DNA of 64,000 bases from contig DAITAC010000009.1 in assembly GCA_036824465.1 (NCBI GenBank), positions 10,230 through 74,229 of the forward strand, given 5' to 3'. This stretch comes from JAKOQB01 sp036824465. GTDB taxonomy: Bacteria; Pseudomonadota; Gammaproteobacteria; Burkholderiales; Burkholderiaceae_F. Shown piece by piece: positions 19,249 to 31,886 of the stretch (positions are counted from its first letter, which is position 1; every line of letters begins with the position of its first letter). A model generated the notes under the pieces. It made no database searches and was not told where the DNA came from. It was given only the letters and a program-made list of their open reading frames with translations. Made by a program: the position numbers and the translations under genes.

Positions 19249-20304
19249 TCACATGGCCGCGACTTCGCGCGCGAGCCGCGCGAAGTCGGCCTCGGCAGCG
19301 CTTGCCGGGGCGATCATGGTGGCGTCGGCCACGTGTACGAAATTCCTGCCGATTGAACGCAGATATACCGGGTCATAGTGCTCAAGCAGCAATCGCTCGA
19401 CCAGCGCTGCCCACTCGTCGCGTGCAGCCAGTTCCTTCCAGCTTTGCACCTTCTCCTTGCCATGCAACGCGACGAGGCAATCAAGTTGCCTGAAAAGCGT
19501 TGCGCGATCCTGCTCAAGATGCAGGTATTCGTCTCGCAGCAGGCGAATCCGTTGCTCGAGCGGCAATTCAAGGCGCAGGCAGACACTGGAACGCATACGC
19601 TCGATCAGTGCATCCGGGACGCGCAGATCACCGACCTTGCGGCTCTCGGATTCGACGAATACCGTTCGATCCGGATCAAAACTGCGCAATCGCCACCAGA
19701 TTCGCGTCTCGAACTCCTTCTGCGACGGCTGCGGCAGCAGGGGCAGCCCGCCGAGCACCGATCCGCGATGCTGTGCCAGATCCTCCAGATCGAGCACCTG
19801 CCCGCCGGCGCGCTCCAGGCTGCGTAACAGCCGGCTCTTGCCGCTGCCGGTGGTCCCGCAGATCACGCGGAATTCGAAGCGCGAAGGCATTTCGGCCAGA
19901 GCCCTGACGACGGCGCGCCGATAAGCGCGATACCCGCCTTCCAGCTGTCGGGCATGCCAGCCGATGCGCATCATCACATGTGTCATTGCGCCGCTGCGCT
20001 GGCCGCCGCGCCAGCAGTACACGAGCGGTCTCCAGTCGCGCGGCTTGTCGGCGAACGACACTTCCAGATGATGCGCGATGTTGCGCGCAACGAGCACGGC
20101 ACCGTGCCGGCGCGCCGCGAACGCCGAGTCCTGCTTGTGCAGTGTGCCGATTTCGGCGCGCTGCGCATCGTCGAGTACCGGACAGTTGATCGCTCCGGGG
20201 ATGTGGTCCCCGGCGAACTCCGACTCGCTGCGCACGTCGACCACGGCATCGAAGTGTTCAAGCCGATGCAACGCTTCGTCGCACGAGATGACGCTGTGAT
20301 CCAT
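19249..20304 (-). CDS. mnmH: tRNA 2-selenouridine synthase (2-thiouridine geranyl/selenyl transferase)
   Basis: Replaces sulfur of 2-thiouridine in the wobble position of Lys, Glu and Gln tRNAs with selenium, through a geranylated intermediate and selenophosphate. The N-terminal rhodanese domain carries the catalytic C97 in LVYCWRGGQRSG. A P-loop GTTGSGKS follows at residues 150-157. ATG 20304 gives 351 aa; upstream codons in frame do not resemble the family. It is preceded by tesA with one base between, so both are on one transcript. A selD gene, which the enzyme needs for selenophosphate, is not in the window. Confidence 0.92.
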   Translation of the reverse strand: MDHSVISCDEALHRLEHFDAVVDVRSESEFAGDHIPGAINCPVLDDAQRAEIGTLHKQDSAFAARRHGAVLVARNIAHHLEVSFADKPRDWRPLVYCWRGGQRSGAMTHVMMRIGWHARQLEGGYRAYRRAVVRALAEMPSRFEFRVICGTTGSGKSRLLRSLERAGGQVLDLEDLAQHRGSVLGGLPLLPQPSQKEFETRIWWRLRSFDPDRTVFVESESRKVGDLRVPDALIERMRSSVCLRLELPLEQRIRLLRDEYLHLEQDRATLFRQLDCLVALHGKEKVQSWKELAARDEWAALVERLLLEHYDPVYLRSIGRNFVHVADATMIAPASAAEADFARLAREVAAM

Positions 20305-20305
20305 G

Positions 20306-20977
20306 TCAGCGGCGTGTGACCGGAAGTGCAAGCAGGGGACGCAGTGCGCGCCACACGTTCTCCAGCATCCGCGGCTGGGCGCGCTCGCTCGGGTGGATGC
20401 GGTCGGCTTGAAAGTAGTCCAGCTGATCGGCGAATCCTTCAAGCAGAAACGGGACCAGCGCCGCTTTCTGTGAACGCGCTACGTCGGCAAATGTGGAGAC
20501 AAAGCGCTCCGTGTACTCCCTGCCATAGTTGGGCGGGATCTGCATGCCGATCAGCAGCACGTGCGCCCCGACGGCGCGGCCGGCCGAACTCATCGCCAGC
20601 AGGTTGTCGCGCATCGCTGCAATGGGCAGGCCGCGCAACCCGTCATTTGCACCAAGTTCGATGATCACGATTGCCGGTGCGTGTTGAGTGAGCAGCGCTG
20701 GAAGACGTGTGCGCCCGCCGCTGGTGGTTTCGCCGCTGATGCTTGCGTTGACGACGCTATACTTGCCCGCGCCTCCGATCGGAGATGCGAGTCGATCGGA
20801 CAGCAATTTGACCCAGCCGGTGTCCCGCGGCAAGCCGTATTCGGCCGACAGGCTGTCTCCGAGCACCAGCACAGTCGGTTGCAATGCAGGGCGCGGCGCG
20901 GCGATCGTGAGCGCGCAACAGATCAATGCCGCGATCGCGAAGATCGTGCGTAAGGCCCCAACGCCAGTTCGTTTCAT
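20306..20977 (-). CDS. tesA: Periplasmic arylesterase / thioesterase I (GDSL, TesA-like)
   Basis: SGNH-fold hydrolase of 223 aa with thioesterase, lysophospholipase or arylesterase activity in the family. A signal peptide of about 27 residues precedes block I LVLGDSLSAEYGL (nucleophile S42). Block III is LGANDGLRG, and the Asp-His pair is in DRIHPSERAQ. The start lies only 17 bases from the divergent ABC ATPase start, as in the tesA/ybbA arrangement of E. coli. mnmH follows one base after its stop. Confidence 0.9.
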   Translation of the reverse strand: MKRTGVGALRTIFAIAALICCALTIAAPRPALQPTVLVLGDSLSAEYGLPRDTGWVKLLSDRLASPIGGAGKYSVVNASISGETTSGGRTRLPALLTQHAPAIVIIELGANDGLRGLPIAAMRDNLLAMSSAGRAVGAHVLLIGMQIPPNYGREYTERFVSTFADVARSQKAALVPFLLEGFADQLDYFQADRIHPSERAQPRMLENVWRALRPLLALPVTRR

Positions 20978-20994
20978 GCGGGAAATTCTGCCGG

Positions 20995-21705
20995 ATGCAG
21001 ACTGTCATTAACGCGCTGCAAGCCAGCGGGCTGACCAAGATCGTGCAGGACGCGACGGGCAGCCTGACGATTCTGGATGATATCAACCTGACGATCGCGA
21101 TCGGCGAAACGGTCGCCATCGTTGGTGCGTCCGGCTCCGGCAAGTCGACTCTCCTGGGGTTGCTCGCCGGACTTGACGTTCCCACGCGCGGCACGGTCCG
21201 GCTCTTCGGTGACGATCTATTTGCACGTGACGAGGACGGCCGTGCGCGTGTGCGTGGTGAAAAGATCGGCTTCGTGTTCCAGTCGTTTCAGCTCTTGCCG
21301 CACCTGACTGCGCTGGAGAATGTGCTGTTGCCCCTGGAACTGTCGGGCCGCACGCCCGACGGAGCCGATCCGGTCGAGGCATCCAAAGCATTGCTGGTGC
21401 GCGTCGGCCTCGGCGAGCGCCTGCGCCACTACCCGAAGTATCTGTCGGGCGGAGAACAACAGCGCGTAGCGCTCGCGCGCGCGTTCGTCAACCGGCCGCC
21501 GCTCTTGCTCGCCGATGAACCGACCGGGAGCCTCGACGCGCACACCGGCGAAGCGGTGATCGAACTGATGTTCGAACTGAATCGAGAACGGCGTTCAACC
21601 CTGGTGCTTGTCACCCACGATCCCGATATCGCCGCGCGCTGCGGGCGGCGCGTCGAACTGCATGCTGGGCAGATTCGCGCCGACAGCGCTTCAGCGGGGA
21701 CGTAG
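20995..21705 (+). CDS. ABC transporter ATP-binding protein (LolD/YbbA-like)
   Basis: ATPase subunit of the MacB/LolD-type exporter superfamily, 236 aa. Walker A is GASGSGKST near residue 44, the signature is LSGGEQQRVA, and Walker B is LLLADEPTGSLD with the D-loop. Position divergent from tesA identifies it as the YbbA counterpart. The large FtsX-like permease YbbP that normally follows is missing: the next gene is convergent and overlaps by 15 bases. It must work with a permease encoded elsewhere or is a remnant. ATG 20995 is used; the open frame extends upstream, but that overlaps tesA. Confidence 0.85.
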   Translation: MQTVINALQASGLTKIVQDATGSLTILDDINLTIAIGETVAIVGASGSGKSTLLGLLAGLDVPTRGTVRLFGDDLFARDEDGRARVRGEKIGFVFQSFQLLPHLTALENVLLPLELSGRTPDGADPVEASKALLVRVGLGERLRHYPKYLSGGEQQRVALARAFVNRPPLLLADEPTGSLDAHTGEAVIELMFELNRERRSTLVLVTHDPDIAARCGRRVELHAGQIRADSASAGT

Positions 21706-23139
21706 GCGGGAAAGGATCCGCGCGGCGATAGGCGCGATCTCGGAGGCGACCAGGCCAACCTCATCGCCAAACTCGTCGGCGGCCGCACCGTGCAGCCAAA
21801 CAGCCGCACGCGCTGCGACTTCAGGGGCGATGCCCTGGACCATCAGTGCACCGATCATTCCTGCCAGCGCATCGCCGGTGCCAGCGGTCGCAAGCGCAGG
21901 AGATCCGGTGGTGCTGATCCAGTAGCTTCCACCTGGTTCGGCAATGACCGTGCCCGCGCCTTTCAGCACCACGATGGATGCATAGCGTCGGGCCAGTTCG
22001 GAGGCGGTACCGATCCGATCGACCTGAACCTCGCGCGCGGTGCGTCCGAGCAGGCGTGCTGCTTCGAGCGGATGGGGGGTCAACACGCGTGCGTGCTGGT
22101 GCTTGCGCATCGTCTGGAGCAGGGATTCATCTGATGCGATCAGATTGAGCGCATCTGCATCCAGAACAAGCGGCGCCGCCTGCAGCAGCGCAAATCGCAA
22201 TGCCGCTGTCGAGGCCGCATCCGCGCCAAGACCACAGCCGATGACGATCGCTTCGACGGGCGCCACGTCGGCGCCACGGCGAAACATCAGCTCCGGCTGC
22301 ATCGGATCGAGTCGCATCTCGACCGCGCCGATGCAATCGACGTATACGCGTCCCGCGCCCAGCCGCAGGCCAGCGCGCGCGGCGATCAGTGCGGCGCCGA
22401 CCATGCCGACATGGCCGCCGACAACGAGCAGATTACCGAACGTGCCCTTGTGCGAGTTGCGTGCGCGCGGCAGCAGCGCGGCAGCGAAGTCGGCCGAATC
22501 GAGCAGAGCGCCCGAGGATGCAGCGGCCTCGAGGCCGAGCAAAGCGACCGTCACTCGCCCCGCTGCGTCGACGCCCTCATGCGTGAACAGTCCGGGTTTG
22601 GCGCCGAGAAAGGTCAGCGTCGCGTGCGCATGAACGCCGGGCACGTCGCCCACCCATGCGCCGTGATCAGCATCCAGACCGCTCGGGACGTCCAGCGCAA
22701 GGACGCGCTCTCGCTGGGCGGACATCCAGCGCGCGGCTTCGAGGAAGGCACCGGATATCGGACGCGCCATGCCGATGCCGAACATCGCATCGACGATGAC
22801 ATCGAAATGCCCCGTCACGGGAACCGTGTCGACAACCGTGCCGCCGGCATCCGTCCAGCGCTGCGCGGCGGCACGGGCATCAGCGGTCGTCGGTTCCGCC
22901 AGAGCCGCGACAGTCACGCGGTGACCGCGTTGTGTCAAAGCCGCTGCGCAAACATAGCCGTCGCCGCCGTTATTGCCCGGACCGCAGACGATCAGTACGC
23001 GGGCATCGTTGTGCTGCTCGTGAATCATTGCCGCTGCCGCGGCCCCTGCGCGACGCATCAGTTCGCCCGCGGGCAAATCTGCCTGAGCGACCCCCTCGAT
23101 CAGTCGCAATGCCTGCACCGAGTAAAGCGGCTTGCCCAT
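21691..23139 (-). CDS. nnr: Bifunctional NAD(P)HX epimerase / ADP-dependent dehydratase
   Basis: Repairs hydrated NADH and NADPH. The N-terminal half (about 1-205) is the NnrE epimerase with VCGPGNNGGDGYVCA. The C-terminal half (about 225-482) is the NnrD ribokinase-like dehydratase with HKGTFGNLLVVGG, VLKGAGTVIA and the catalytic loop AGTGDALAGMIG. At 482 aa it is the normal fused form of Proteobacteria. ATG 23139 (MGKPLYSVQALRLIE) is chosen; the frame upstream is Arg-rich and non-homologous. It follows dadA by 11 bases and may share its transcript. Confidence 0.93.
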   Translation of the reverse strand: MGKPLYSVQALRLIEGVAQADLPAGELMRRAGAAAAAMIHEQHNDARVLIVCGPGNNGGDGYVCAAALTQRGHRVTVAALAEPTTADARAAAQRWTDAGGTVVDTVPVTGHFDVIVDAMFGIGMARPISGAFLEAARWMSAQRERVLALDVPSGLDADHGAWVGDVPGVHAHATLTFLGAKPGLFTHEGVDAAGRVTVALLGLEAAASSGALLDSADFAAALLPRARNSHKGTFGNLLVVGGHVGMVGAALIAARAGLRLGAGRVYVDCIGAVEMRLDPMQPELMFRRGADVAPVEAIVIGCGLGADAASTAALRFALLQAAPLVLDADALNLIASDESLLQTMRKHQHARVLTPHPLEAARLLGRTAREVQVDRIGTASELARRYASIVVLKGAGTVIAEPGGSYWISTTGSPALATAGTGDALAGMIGALMVQGIAPEVAARAAVWLHGAAADEFGDEVGLVASEIAPIAARILSRLRPR

Positions 23140-23150
23140 GACTTGCGATC

Positions 23151-24413
23151 CTACGCAGTGCGCCGACGCTGATACCTGTCGAGCGTCAAGCCGTCGAGAT
23201 CGATGTCCGGCTTTCTTTGCGCGATCAGATCGGCAACGATGCGGGCGGATCCGCACGCCATCGCCCAACCGCTCGAACCGTGGCCCACGTTCAGATGCAG
23301 GTTCGCAATCGGAGTTGTCCCCAAGACCGGTGGGCCGTCGGGCAACATCGGGCGCGCACCGACCCAGAATTGCGCCTGGGCGTAGGCAGCTGCGCCAGGA
23401 AACCAGTCGCGTGCAACGCGCAGCAGCGTGCCAAGAGCAGCATCGCGCAGCGTGAGTTCGCGCGAGCCGATTTCGGCCGTTCCTGCGATGCGCAAACGGT
23501 TGCCCATCCTGGTTACCGCGACCTTGAAAGTCTCATCCATCACCGAGATCATCGGCGCGTTTTCCGGTCGGGTGATGGCGGCGGTGGCCGAGTAACCCTT
23601 CACCGGGAAGAGCGGCAGTTTGATCCCGAGCGGGCGCAGAAGACGCACGCTGTCGACGCCGGCAGCGACCACCGCCGCGTCGACCGCCATCGCCCCTTCT
23701 CGCAGTCGGAGGCGACCGATGCGTCCCTGAGCGAGTTCCAGCCGCTCGACCGGCATGCCGAAGCGAAACTGGACGCCCTGTTCGGCACAGATGTCCTTCA
23801 ATCGCTTCGCGAAAAACGCGCAGTTGCCGGTCTCGTCTTCGGGCAGATGCAGCCCTCCAGCCAGCGGCGTGCCCTCGACCAGGGCGGGCTCGATGCGTCG
23901 GCAGTCGGCCGCGCCTAGCAGCACGTGCAGCACGCCGGCTTCTTTCAGCAGGGCGCGCGCTGGCGCCGATCGCTCGACCTCAGCGTCCGTCCGGAACAGT
24001 TGCAGATAGCCCTGCGTCTGCTCGTAATCGATGCCGTGTCGCTGGCCCAATGCGTGCAGGCAATCCCGGCTGTAGAACGCCAGCCGCTGCATGCGCGCCT
24101 TATTGCGGCGAAAACGCTCAATCCGACACTCCGCCAGCCAACGCGCCAGCCAGCGCCACTGCGCGAGGTCGAAGCGTGGTCGGAACACGATTGGCGCCTC
24201 GCTCTTGAACAGGTAATGGAGCAACTTGGCCGGCATGCCCGGCTGCGCCCACGGCGCGCTGTAGCCGGGCGCAATCACGCCGGCATTGGCGAAGCTTGCC
24301 TCCTGGGCCACGCCCGGATTGCGCTCGACCACGGTGACTTCAAAGCCCTGCTGGCGCAGGTAATAGGCGGAGGTGACGCCGATGATTCCGGCACCGATGA
24401 CGGCGACGTGCAT
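23151..24413 (-). CDS. dadA: D-amino acid dehydrogenase (DadA family)
   Basis: Membrane-associated flavoenzyme that oxidises D-amino acids to 2-oxo acids and passes electrons to the respiratory chain. The FAD dinucleotide site at residues 3-15 is VAVIGAGIIGVTSAY. Typical DadA segments follow: SFANAGVIAPGYSAPWAQPG and, near the C-terminus, LNVGHGSSGWAMACGS. Length is 420 aa. It lies downstream of the TRAP transporter in the same direction and near a racemase, which suggests catabolism of an imported D-amino acid rather than only alanine. Substrate is not readable from sequence. Confidence 0.88.
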   Translation of the reverse strand: MHVAVIGAGIIGVTSAYYLRQQGFEVTVVERNPGVAQEASFANAGVIAPGYSAPWAQPGMPAKLLHYLFKSEAPIVFRPRFDLAQWRWLARWLAECRIERFRRNKARMQRLAFYSRDCLHALGQRHGIDYEQTQGYLQLFRTDAEVERSAPARALLKEAGVLHVLLGAADCRRIEPALVEGTPLAGGLHLPEDETGNCAFFAKRLKDICAEQGVQFRFGMPVERLELAQGRIGRLRLREGAMAVDAAVVAAGVDSVRLLRPLGIKLPLFPVKGYSATAAITRPENAPMISVMDETFKVAVTRMGNRLRIAGTAEIGSRELTLRDAALGTLLRVARDWFPGAAAYAQAQFWVGARPMLPDGPPVLGTTPIANLHLNVGHGSSGWAMACGSARIVADLIAQRKPDIDLDGLTLDRYQRRRTA

Positions 24414-24466
24414 GGATGGGCGGGTGAGGGCGCGCGGATTCTAGCGGCCCCGCGGCTTAAGCAGCG

Positions 24467-25768
24467 CTACAGCTTCATCTGGCTCGGCAGATAGGAAACG
24501 ATCTGCGGGAACACATAGATCAGAACAATCGCGGCGGCCATCAGGAAGAAGAATGGCATCGTCACGCGCGCGATGTAGCCGATCTCGCGCTTGGTCATTC
24601 CCTGCAGTACGAACAGGTTGAATCCCACCGGCGGCGTGATCTGCGCCATTTCGACCACCAGCACAATGAAGATGCCGAACCAGATCAGGTCGATGCCGGC
24701 GGCGTTCACTGTAGGCAGGATCACCCCCATCGTCAGCACCACCATCGAGATGCCGTCGAGAAAGCAGCCGAGGATGATGTAGAAGATGGCGAGCGCGACG
24801 ATCAGCAGGACGGGTGAGAGTCCCATCGAGGCGATGAACTCCGCCAGGTGCCTCGGCAGCCCGATGTAACCCATGCTCAGCGTCAGGAACGCCGCGCCGG
24901 CAAGGATCAGCGCGATCATGCAGTACAGACGTGTCGCGCCGAGCAGCGATTGCGAAAACGTCTGCCAGTTCAGCGATCCCTGTATCAGCGACAGCAGCAG
25001 TGAGCCGACCACTCCGAGCGCGGCCGCTTCTGTTGCCGTTGCGACGCCGGCGTAGATCGAGCCCAGCACGGCGACGATCAGAAGCACGACTGGAATCAGA
25101 TGCCGAGACTCGTGGAGCTTCTGTACCAGTGTCAAAGTCGCGTCCCGCGGCGGCACCTTGTCGGGGTTCATCAGCGCCCACACGATCAGAAAGCCGCTGA
25201 ACAGCCCCGCGAGCATGAAGCCCGGAAGGAACCCGGCGACGAAGAGTTTTGCGATCGACACGTCCGCCGTCACGCCGTACACGATCATGATGATCGACGG
25301 CGGGATCAGCAGGCCCAGCGTGCCCGCACCGGCGAGCGAGCCGATTACGCGATCTTCCGGATAGCCCCGCTTGGCGAGTTCCGGCAGCGTCATCTTGCCG
25401 ATCGTGGCGCAGGTCGCCGCCGATGAGCCAGACACGGCCGCAAAGATCGTGCAGCCAATCACGTTGGTATGCAGCAGCCGGCCGGGAATCGCATTCACCC
25501 AAGGCGCCAGGCCGCGGAACATGCTCTCGGAAAGTTTGGTGCGAAAGAGAATCTCGCCCATCCAGATGAAAAGCGGCAGCGCCGTCAGGGTCCAGCTCGA
25601 CGACGAACCCCAGATCGTCACCGCCATCGCATCGCCAGCGGGACGTGACGAGAAGAGCTGCATGCCGATCCACGCGACACCGGCGAGCGTCAGCCCGATC
25701 CACACGCCGCTGCCGAGAAGAAGGAACAGGGCAACGATGAGCAGGGTCGTGATGGCGAGGTCATTCAT
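24467..25768 (-). CDS. TRAP transporter large permease (DctM family)
   Basis: Main channel subunit of a tripartite ATP-independent periplasmic transporter driven by an ion gradient. It has 433 aa with about 12 hydrophobic segments. The family hallmark regions GSSAATCATIGKMTLPELAKRGY and LLIPPSIIMIVYGV are both present. Its start overlaps the small permease gene by eight bases, so translation is coupled. The substrate is set by the DctP protein encoded upstream. Confidence 0.93.
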   Translation of the reverse strand: MNDLAITTLLIVALFLLLGSGVWIGLTLAGVAWIGMQLFSSRPAGDAMAVTIWGSSSSWTLTALPLFIWMGEILFRTKLSESMFRGLAPWVNAIPGRLLHTNVIGCTIFAAVSGSSAATCATIGKMTLPELAKRGYPEDRVIGSLAGAGTLGLLIPPSIIMIVYGVTADVSIAKLFVAGFLPGFMLAGLFSGFLIVWALMNPDKVPPRDATLTLVQKLHESRHLIPVVLLIVAVLGSIYAGVATATEAAALGVVGSLLLSLIQGSLNWQTFSQSLLGATRLYCMIALILAGAAFLTLSMGYIGLPRHLAEFIASMGLSPVLLIVALAIFYIILGCFLDGISMVVLTMGVILPTVNAAGIDLIWFGIFIVLVVEMAQITPPVGFNLFVLQGMTKREIGYIARVTMPFFFLMAAAIVLIYVFPQIVSYLPSQMKL

Positions 25769-26270
25769 TATGAAGTGCCTCTTCGCTCTCGACCGGTTTG
25801 CGCTCGCCGCGCAGTTGCAGCACCCATTCGTCGATGAACGCGATCAGCAGGATGATCGCGCCCAGCGCCATTGAAAGCTGCGGAATCCACAGTGGTGTCG
25901 CGTCGTTGCCGGTCGAGACGTCATTGAAGGTGAATGACTGATAGGCCAACCGAACCGAGAAATACGCAAACAGCCCGGCGAGGAACACTGCAGCGGTCAG
26001 CGCCCAGATTTCAAGGCCGCGACGGGATGCGCCATGCAGCGCATTGAGCAAGAGCGTGACGCGGATATGTTCGTTCTTCTTCAGGGTGTGCGCCAGCGCA
26101 AGGAAGCCGGCGCCCGCCATGCAGTACCCGGCGTACGCATCGGTGCCGCGAACGTGAAAGTTCAGCATTCGGCCGAAGATGGAAAGCAGCACCATCACCA
26201 GCACGCCGATCATCAGCAGCGCGGCGAGCCATACGGCGGCGTCATACAACCGGTCAAGCGATCTGCGCAT
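25761..26270 (-). CDS. TRAP transporter small permease (DctQ family)
   Basis: A small integral-membrane subunit of 169 aa with four predicted helices. A typical start (MRRSLDRLYDAAVWLAALLM) and the GTDAYAGYCMAGAGFLALAHTLKKNEHIRV segment, with the Arg-Val after the third charged cluster, fit DctQ. It bridges the binding protein and the large permease, with which it overlaps by eight bases. A 10-bp hairpin separates it from the upstream binding-protein gene. Confidence 0.92.
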   Translation of the reverse strand: MRRSLDRLYDAAVWLAALLMIGVLVMVLLSIFGRMLNFHVRGTDAYAGYCMAGAGFLALAHTLKKNEHIRVTLLLNALHGASRRGLEIWALTAAVFLAGLFAYFSVRLAYQSFTFNDVSTGNDATPLWIPQLSMALGAIILLIAFIDEWVLQLRGERKPVESEEALHNE

Positions 26271-26282
26271 GCGCGTTCATCC

Positions 26283-26308
26283 GGCCGCCCGCGTGAGAGC
26301 GGGCGGCC
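26283..26308 (-). promoter_or_regulatory. Hairpin between TRAP binding-protein and permease genes
   Basis: GGCCGCCCGC (26283-26292) and GCGGGCGGCC (26299-26308) form a perfect 10-bp stem with a 6-base loop. It lies 13 bases after the dctP-like stop and 12 bases before the dctQ-like start. There is no U-tract. It is likely an RNA 3'-stabiliser or partial attenuator that keeps binding-protein mRNA above permease mRNA. Confidence 0.6.
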
Positions 26309-26321
26309 CGATCACGGTCGA

Positions 26322-27293
26322 CTATTTCTTGCGAAACGCGTCGACGATCGCCTTACCCTCGGCGCCGGTCTTTTTCAACCAGTCGCTCAGCATCACGTCA
26401 CCCACCTGCCTGAGGTCCGTCACCAGCTTCGGCGAGGGGGCGACGATGTTCATGCCCTTTTCGGTCAGCGCTTTCTTGTACCAGTCGTTCTTCTCTTCCG
26501 AGATCTTCCAGCCGCGCGCCTCGGCCTCACCCGCCGCCTTCAGCAGTGCGTCGCGCGTCGGTGCATCGAGCGCATCGAGTGCCTTGCGATTCACGATCAC
26601 GGCGTTCTTGGGCAACCATGCCTGCGTGTCATACCAGTACTTGATGTGCTCATAAGTCTTGCTGTCGTAGCCGGTCGACCCCGACGACATATAGGACTCG
26701 ACCACGCCGGTGGCCAACGCCTGCGACAACTCGGCGGCCTGAACCGTGACCGGTTGCGCACCGATCAACTCGGCGATCTTTGCCGTCGACGGGCTGTAGG
26801 CGCGCCACTTGATGCCCTTCATGTCGGCGACGCTGCTGATCGGCCGCTTGACATAGATGCCCTGCGGCGGCCACGGCACTGCGTACAGAAGCATCATGCC
26901 CTGTGCGGCCAGCAGTTTTTCCAGCCCCGGACGAGACGCCTTGTACAGCCGCGCCGAATCGGCATAGCCGGTGGCAAGGAACGGCAGGCCGTCGATGCCG
27001 TACAAGGGGTTTTCGTTCTCGAAGTTCACCAGCAGGATTTCCCCCAACTGCGCCTGGCCACCCTGCACAGCGCGTTTGATCTCGTTCGCCTTGAACAGCG
27101 ATGCGTTGGCGTGCACGGTGATCTTCAGTTTGCCGCCGGTGGCCTTGTCGACATCGTTGGAGAACTGGACCAGGTTTTCAGTGTGGAAGTTGCTGGCCGG
27201 ATAGGCGGCGGGCAGATCCCATTTCGTCTGCGCTACAGCAGTGGCGGTGGTTGCGGCAAGCGCAACGGTCAGCAATCGGTACAGCAGTTTCAT
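26322..27293 (-). CDS. TRAP transporter substrate-binding protein (DctP family)
   Basis: Periplasmic solute-binding protein of 323 aa. The signal peptide MKLLYRLLTVALAATTATAVAQ is followed by KWDLPAAYPASNFHTENL, a usual mature start. The KIRP-like region reads DMKGIKWRAYSPSTAKIAELIG, where the family places the arginine that binds the carboxylate. Start 27293 is preceded by a strong GGAGGAGAG ribosome site; the longer open frame is not supported. It heads the dctPQM-dadA-nnr run. The nearby amide hydrolase and racemase suggest an amino-acid-derived carboxylate as ligand. Confidence 0.92.
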   Translation of the reverse strand: MKLLYRLLTVALAATTATAVAQTKWDLPAAYPASNFHTENLVQFSNDVDKATGGKLKITVHANASLFKANEIKRAVQGGQAQLGEILLVNFENENPLYGIDGLPFLATGYADSARLYKASRPGLEKLLAAQGMMLLYAVPWPPQGIYVKRPISSVADMKGIKWRAYSPSTAKIAELIGAQPVTVQAAELSQALATGVVESYMSSGSTGYDSKTYEHIKYWYDTQAWLPKNAVIVNRKALDALDAPTRDALLKAAGEAEARGWKISEEKNDWYKKALTEKGMNIVAPSPKLVTDLRQVGDVMLSDWLKKTGAEGKAIVDAFRKK

Positions 27294-27436
27294 CTTCTCT
27301 CCTCCGGGACTGTACGGCGGCGCAAGTGTAGGGCCGATCGTGCCGGATGCGAACCCTTGACCTCTCGGCCGCCGGAAGCGAATACGATGGCGGTCGTTCA
27401 ACGATCAGCGCAGCCCGCTTCCCGCCACCGGGTTAC

Positions 27437-28135
27437 ATGATGGCCGCTTTCATTGGTCTGCTGATGCTGCAAACGCGTTTTCCCCGGCCGCCGGGCGATA
27501 TCGGCCATCCGCAGACCTTTGCGTTTCCGGTGCGCCGTGTCGTCGTCGCAGGGGCCAATCCGCAGCGCGTCGTTCGCGGCGAAGCGGACGGCCTCATCGA
27601 AAGCTTCATTGACGCCGCGCGCGTGCTGGCCGCTGACGGGGCATGCGCGATCGGTACCAGTTGCGGCTTCCTCGCTTTGCACCAGCACGCATTGTCGTCT
27701 GCGCTCCCCGTCCCGGTGGCGACCTCGAGTCTGTTGCAGTGTGTGTGGCTCGCGTCTGTGCTGCCGTCAGGAAGAATGCCGGGGATTGTCACCATCGACA
27801 AGGCGGCCCTGTCGCCAGCGCATCTGGCAGCAGTCGGCGTGCCACCCGGGACGCCGATCGAAGGCGTTGATCCTCGGGGCGAGTTCGCCACGCGCCTGCT
27901 CAACGATGAGCCGACCCTCGACGTCGTGCGCTCCGAGAATGAGGTCGTTGCCGCCGCTGTCCGGCTGACGCAGACGCACCCGGATGTCGGCGCCATCGTG
28001 CTCGAATGCACCAACATGCCACCCTACGCGGCCGCGGTGGCACGAGCAACGCAACGACCTGTTTACGATGTCGTCACCCTGCTTCATTGGATCTGGAGCG
28101 GGGTCGGCTCGCATCGCACCGCAGAAAGCGCGTAA
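27437..28135 (+). CDS. Aspartate/glutamate/hydantoin racemase family protein
   Basis: Cofactor-independent two-cysteine racemase fold of 232 aa. The first catalytic cysteine is C76 in GTSCGFL and the second is C191 in LECTNMPPY, both in conserved settings. The N-terminus FIGLLMLQTRFPRPPGDIG is typical of a subfamily found near hydantoinase/oxoprolinase genes. ATG 27437 (or 27440) fits the family; the upstream Met at 27347 would add residues without homology. It is divergent from the TRAP genes and ends two bases before the oxoprolinase start, so the pair is an operon. Substrate (amino acid, hydantoin or 5-oxoproline) is inference. Confidence 0.8.
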   Translation: MMAAFIGLLMLQTRFPRPPGDIGHPQTFAFPVRRVVVAGANPQRVVRGEADGLIESFIDAARVLAADGACAIGTSCGFLALHQHALSSALPVPVATSSLLQCVWLASVLPSGRMPGIVTIDKAALSPAHLAAVGVPPGTPIEGVDPRGEFATRLLNDEPTLDVVRSENEVVAAAVRLTQTHPDVGAIVLECTNMPPYAAAVARATQRPVYDVVTLLHWIWSGVGSHRTAESA

Positions 28136-28137
28136 CC

Positions 28138-31782
<3,645 letters not shown>

Positions 31783-31886
31783 GGGCGCGCACACGGCGAA
31801 TTCCTGCGGTTTAGAGCATCAATTCCGCGCTTCCGCGTGCGCCGCAAGGCGACACAATTCTGGTCGAGTCATTCTCGGGACCCCAC

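Noticed and set aside
24441..25703. Second minus-strand frame overlapping the TRAP large permease
   Set aside because: It is Arg/Asp/Gly-rich and lacks hydrophobic segments. The other frame has clear DctM helices and motifs.
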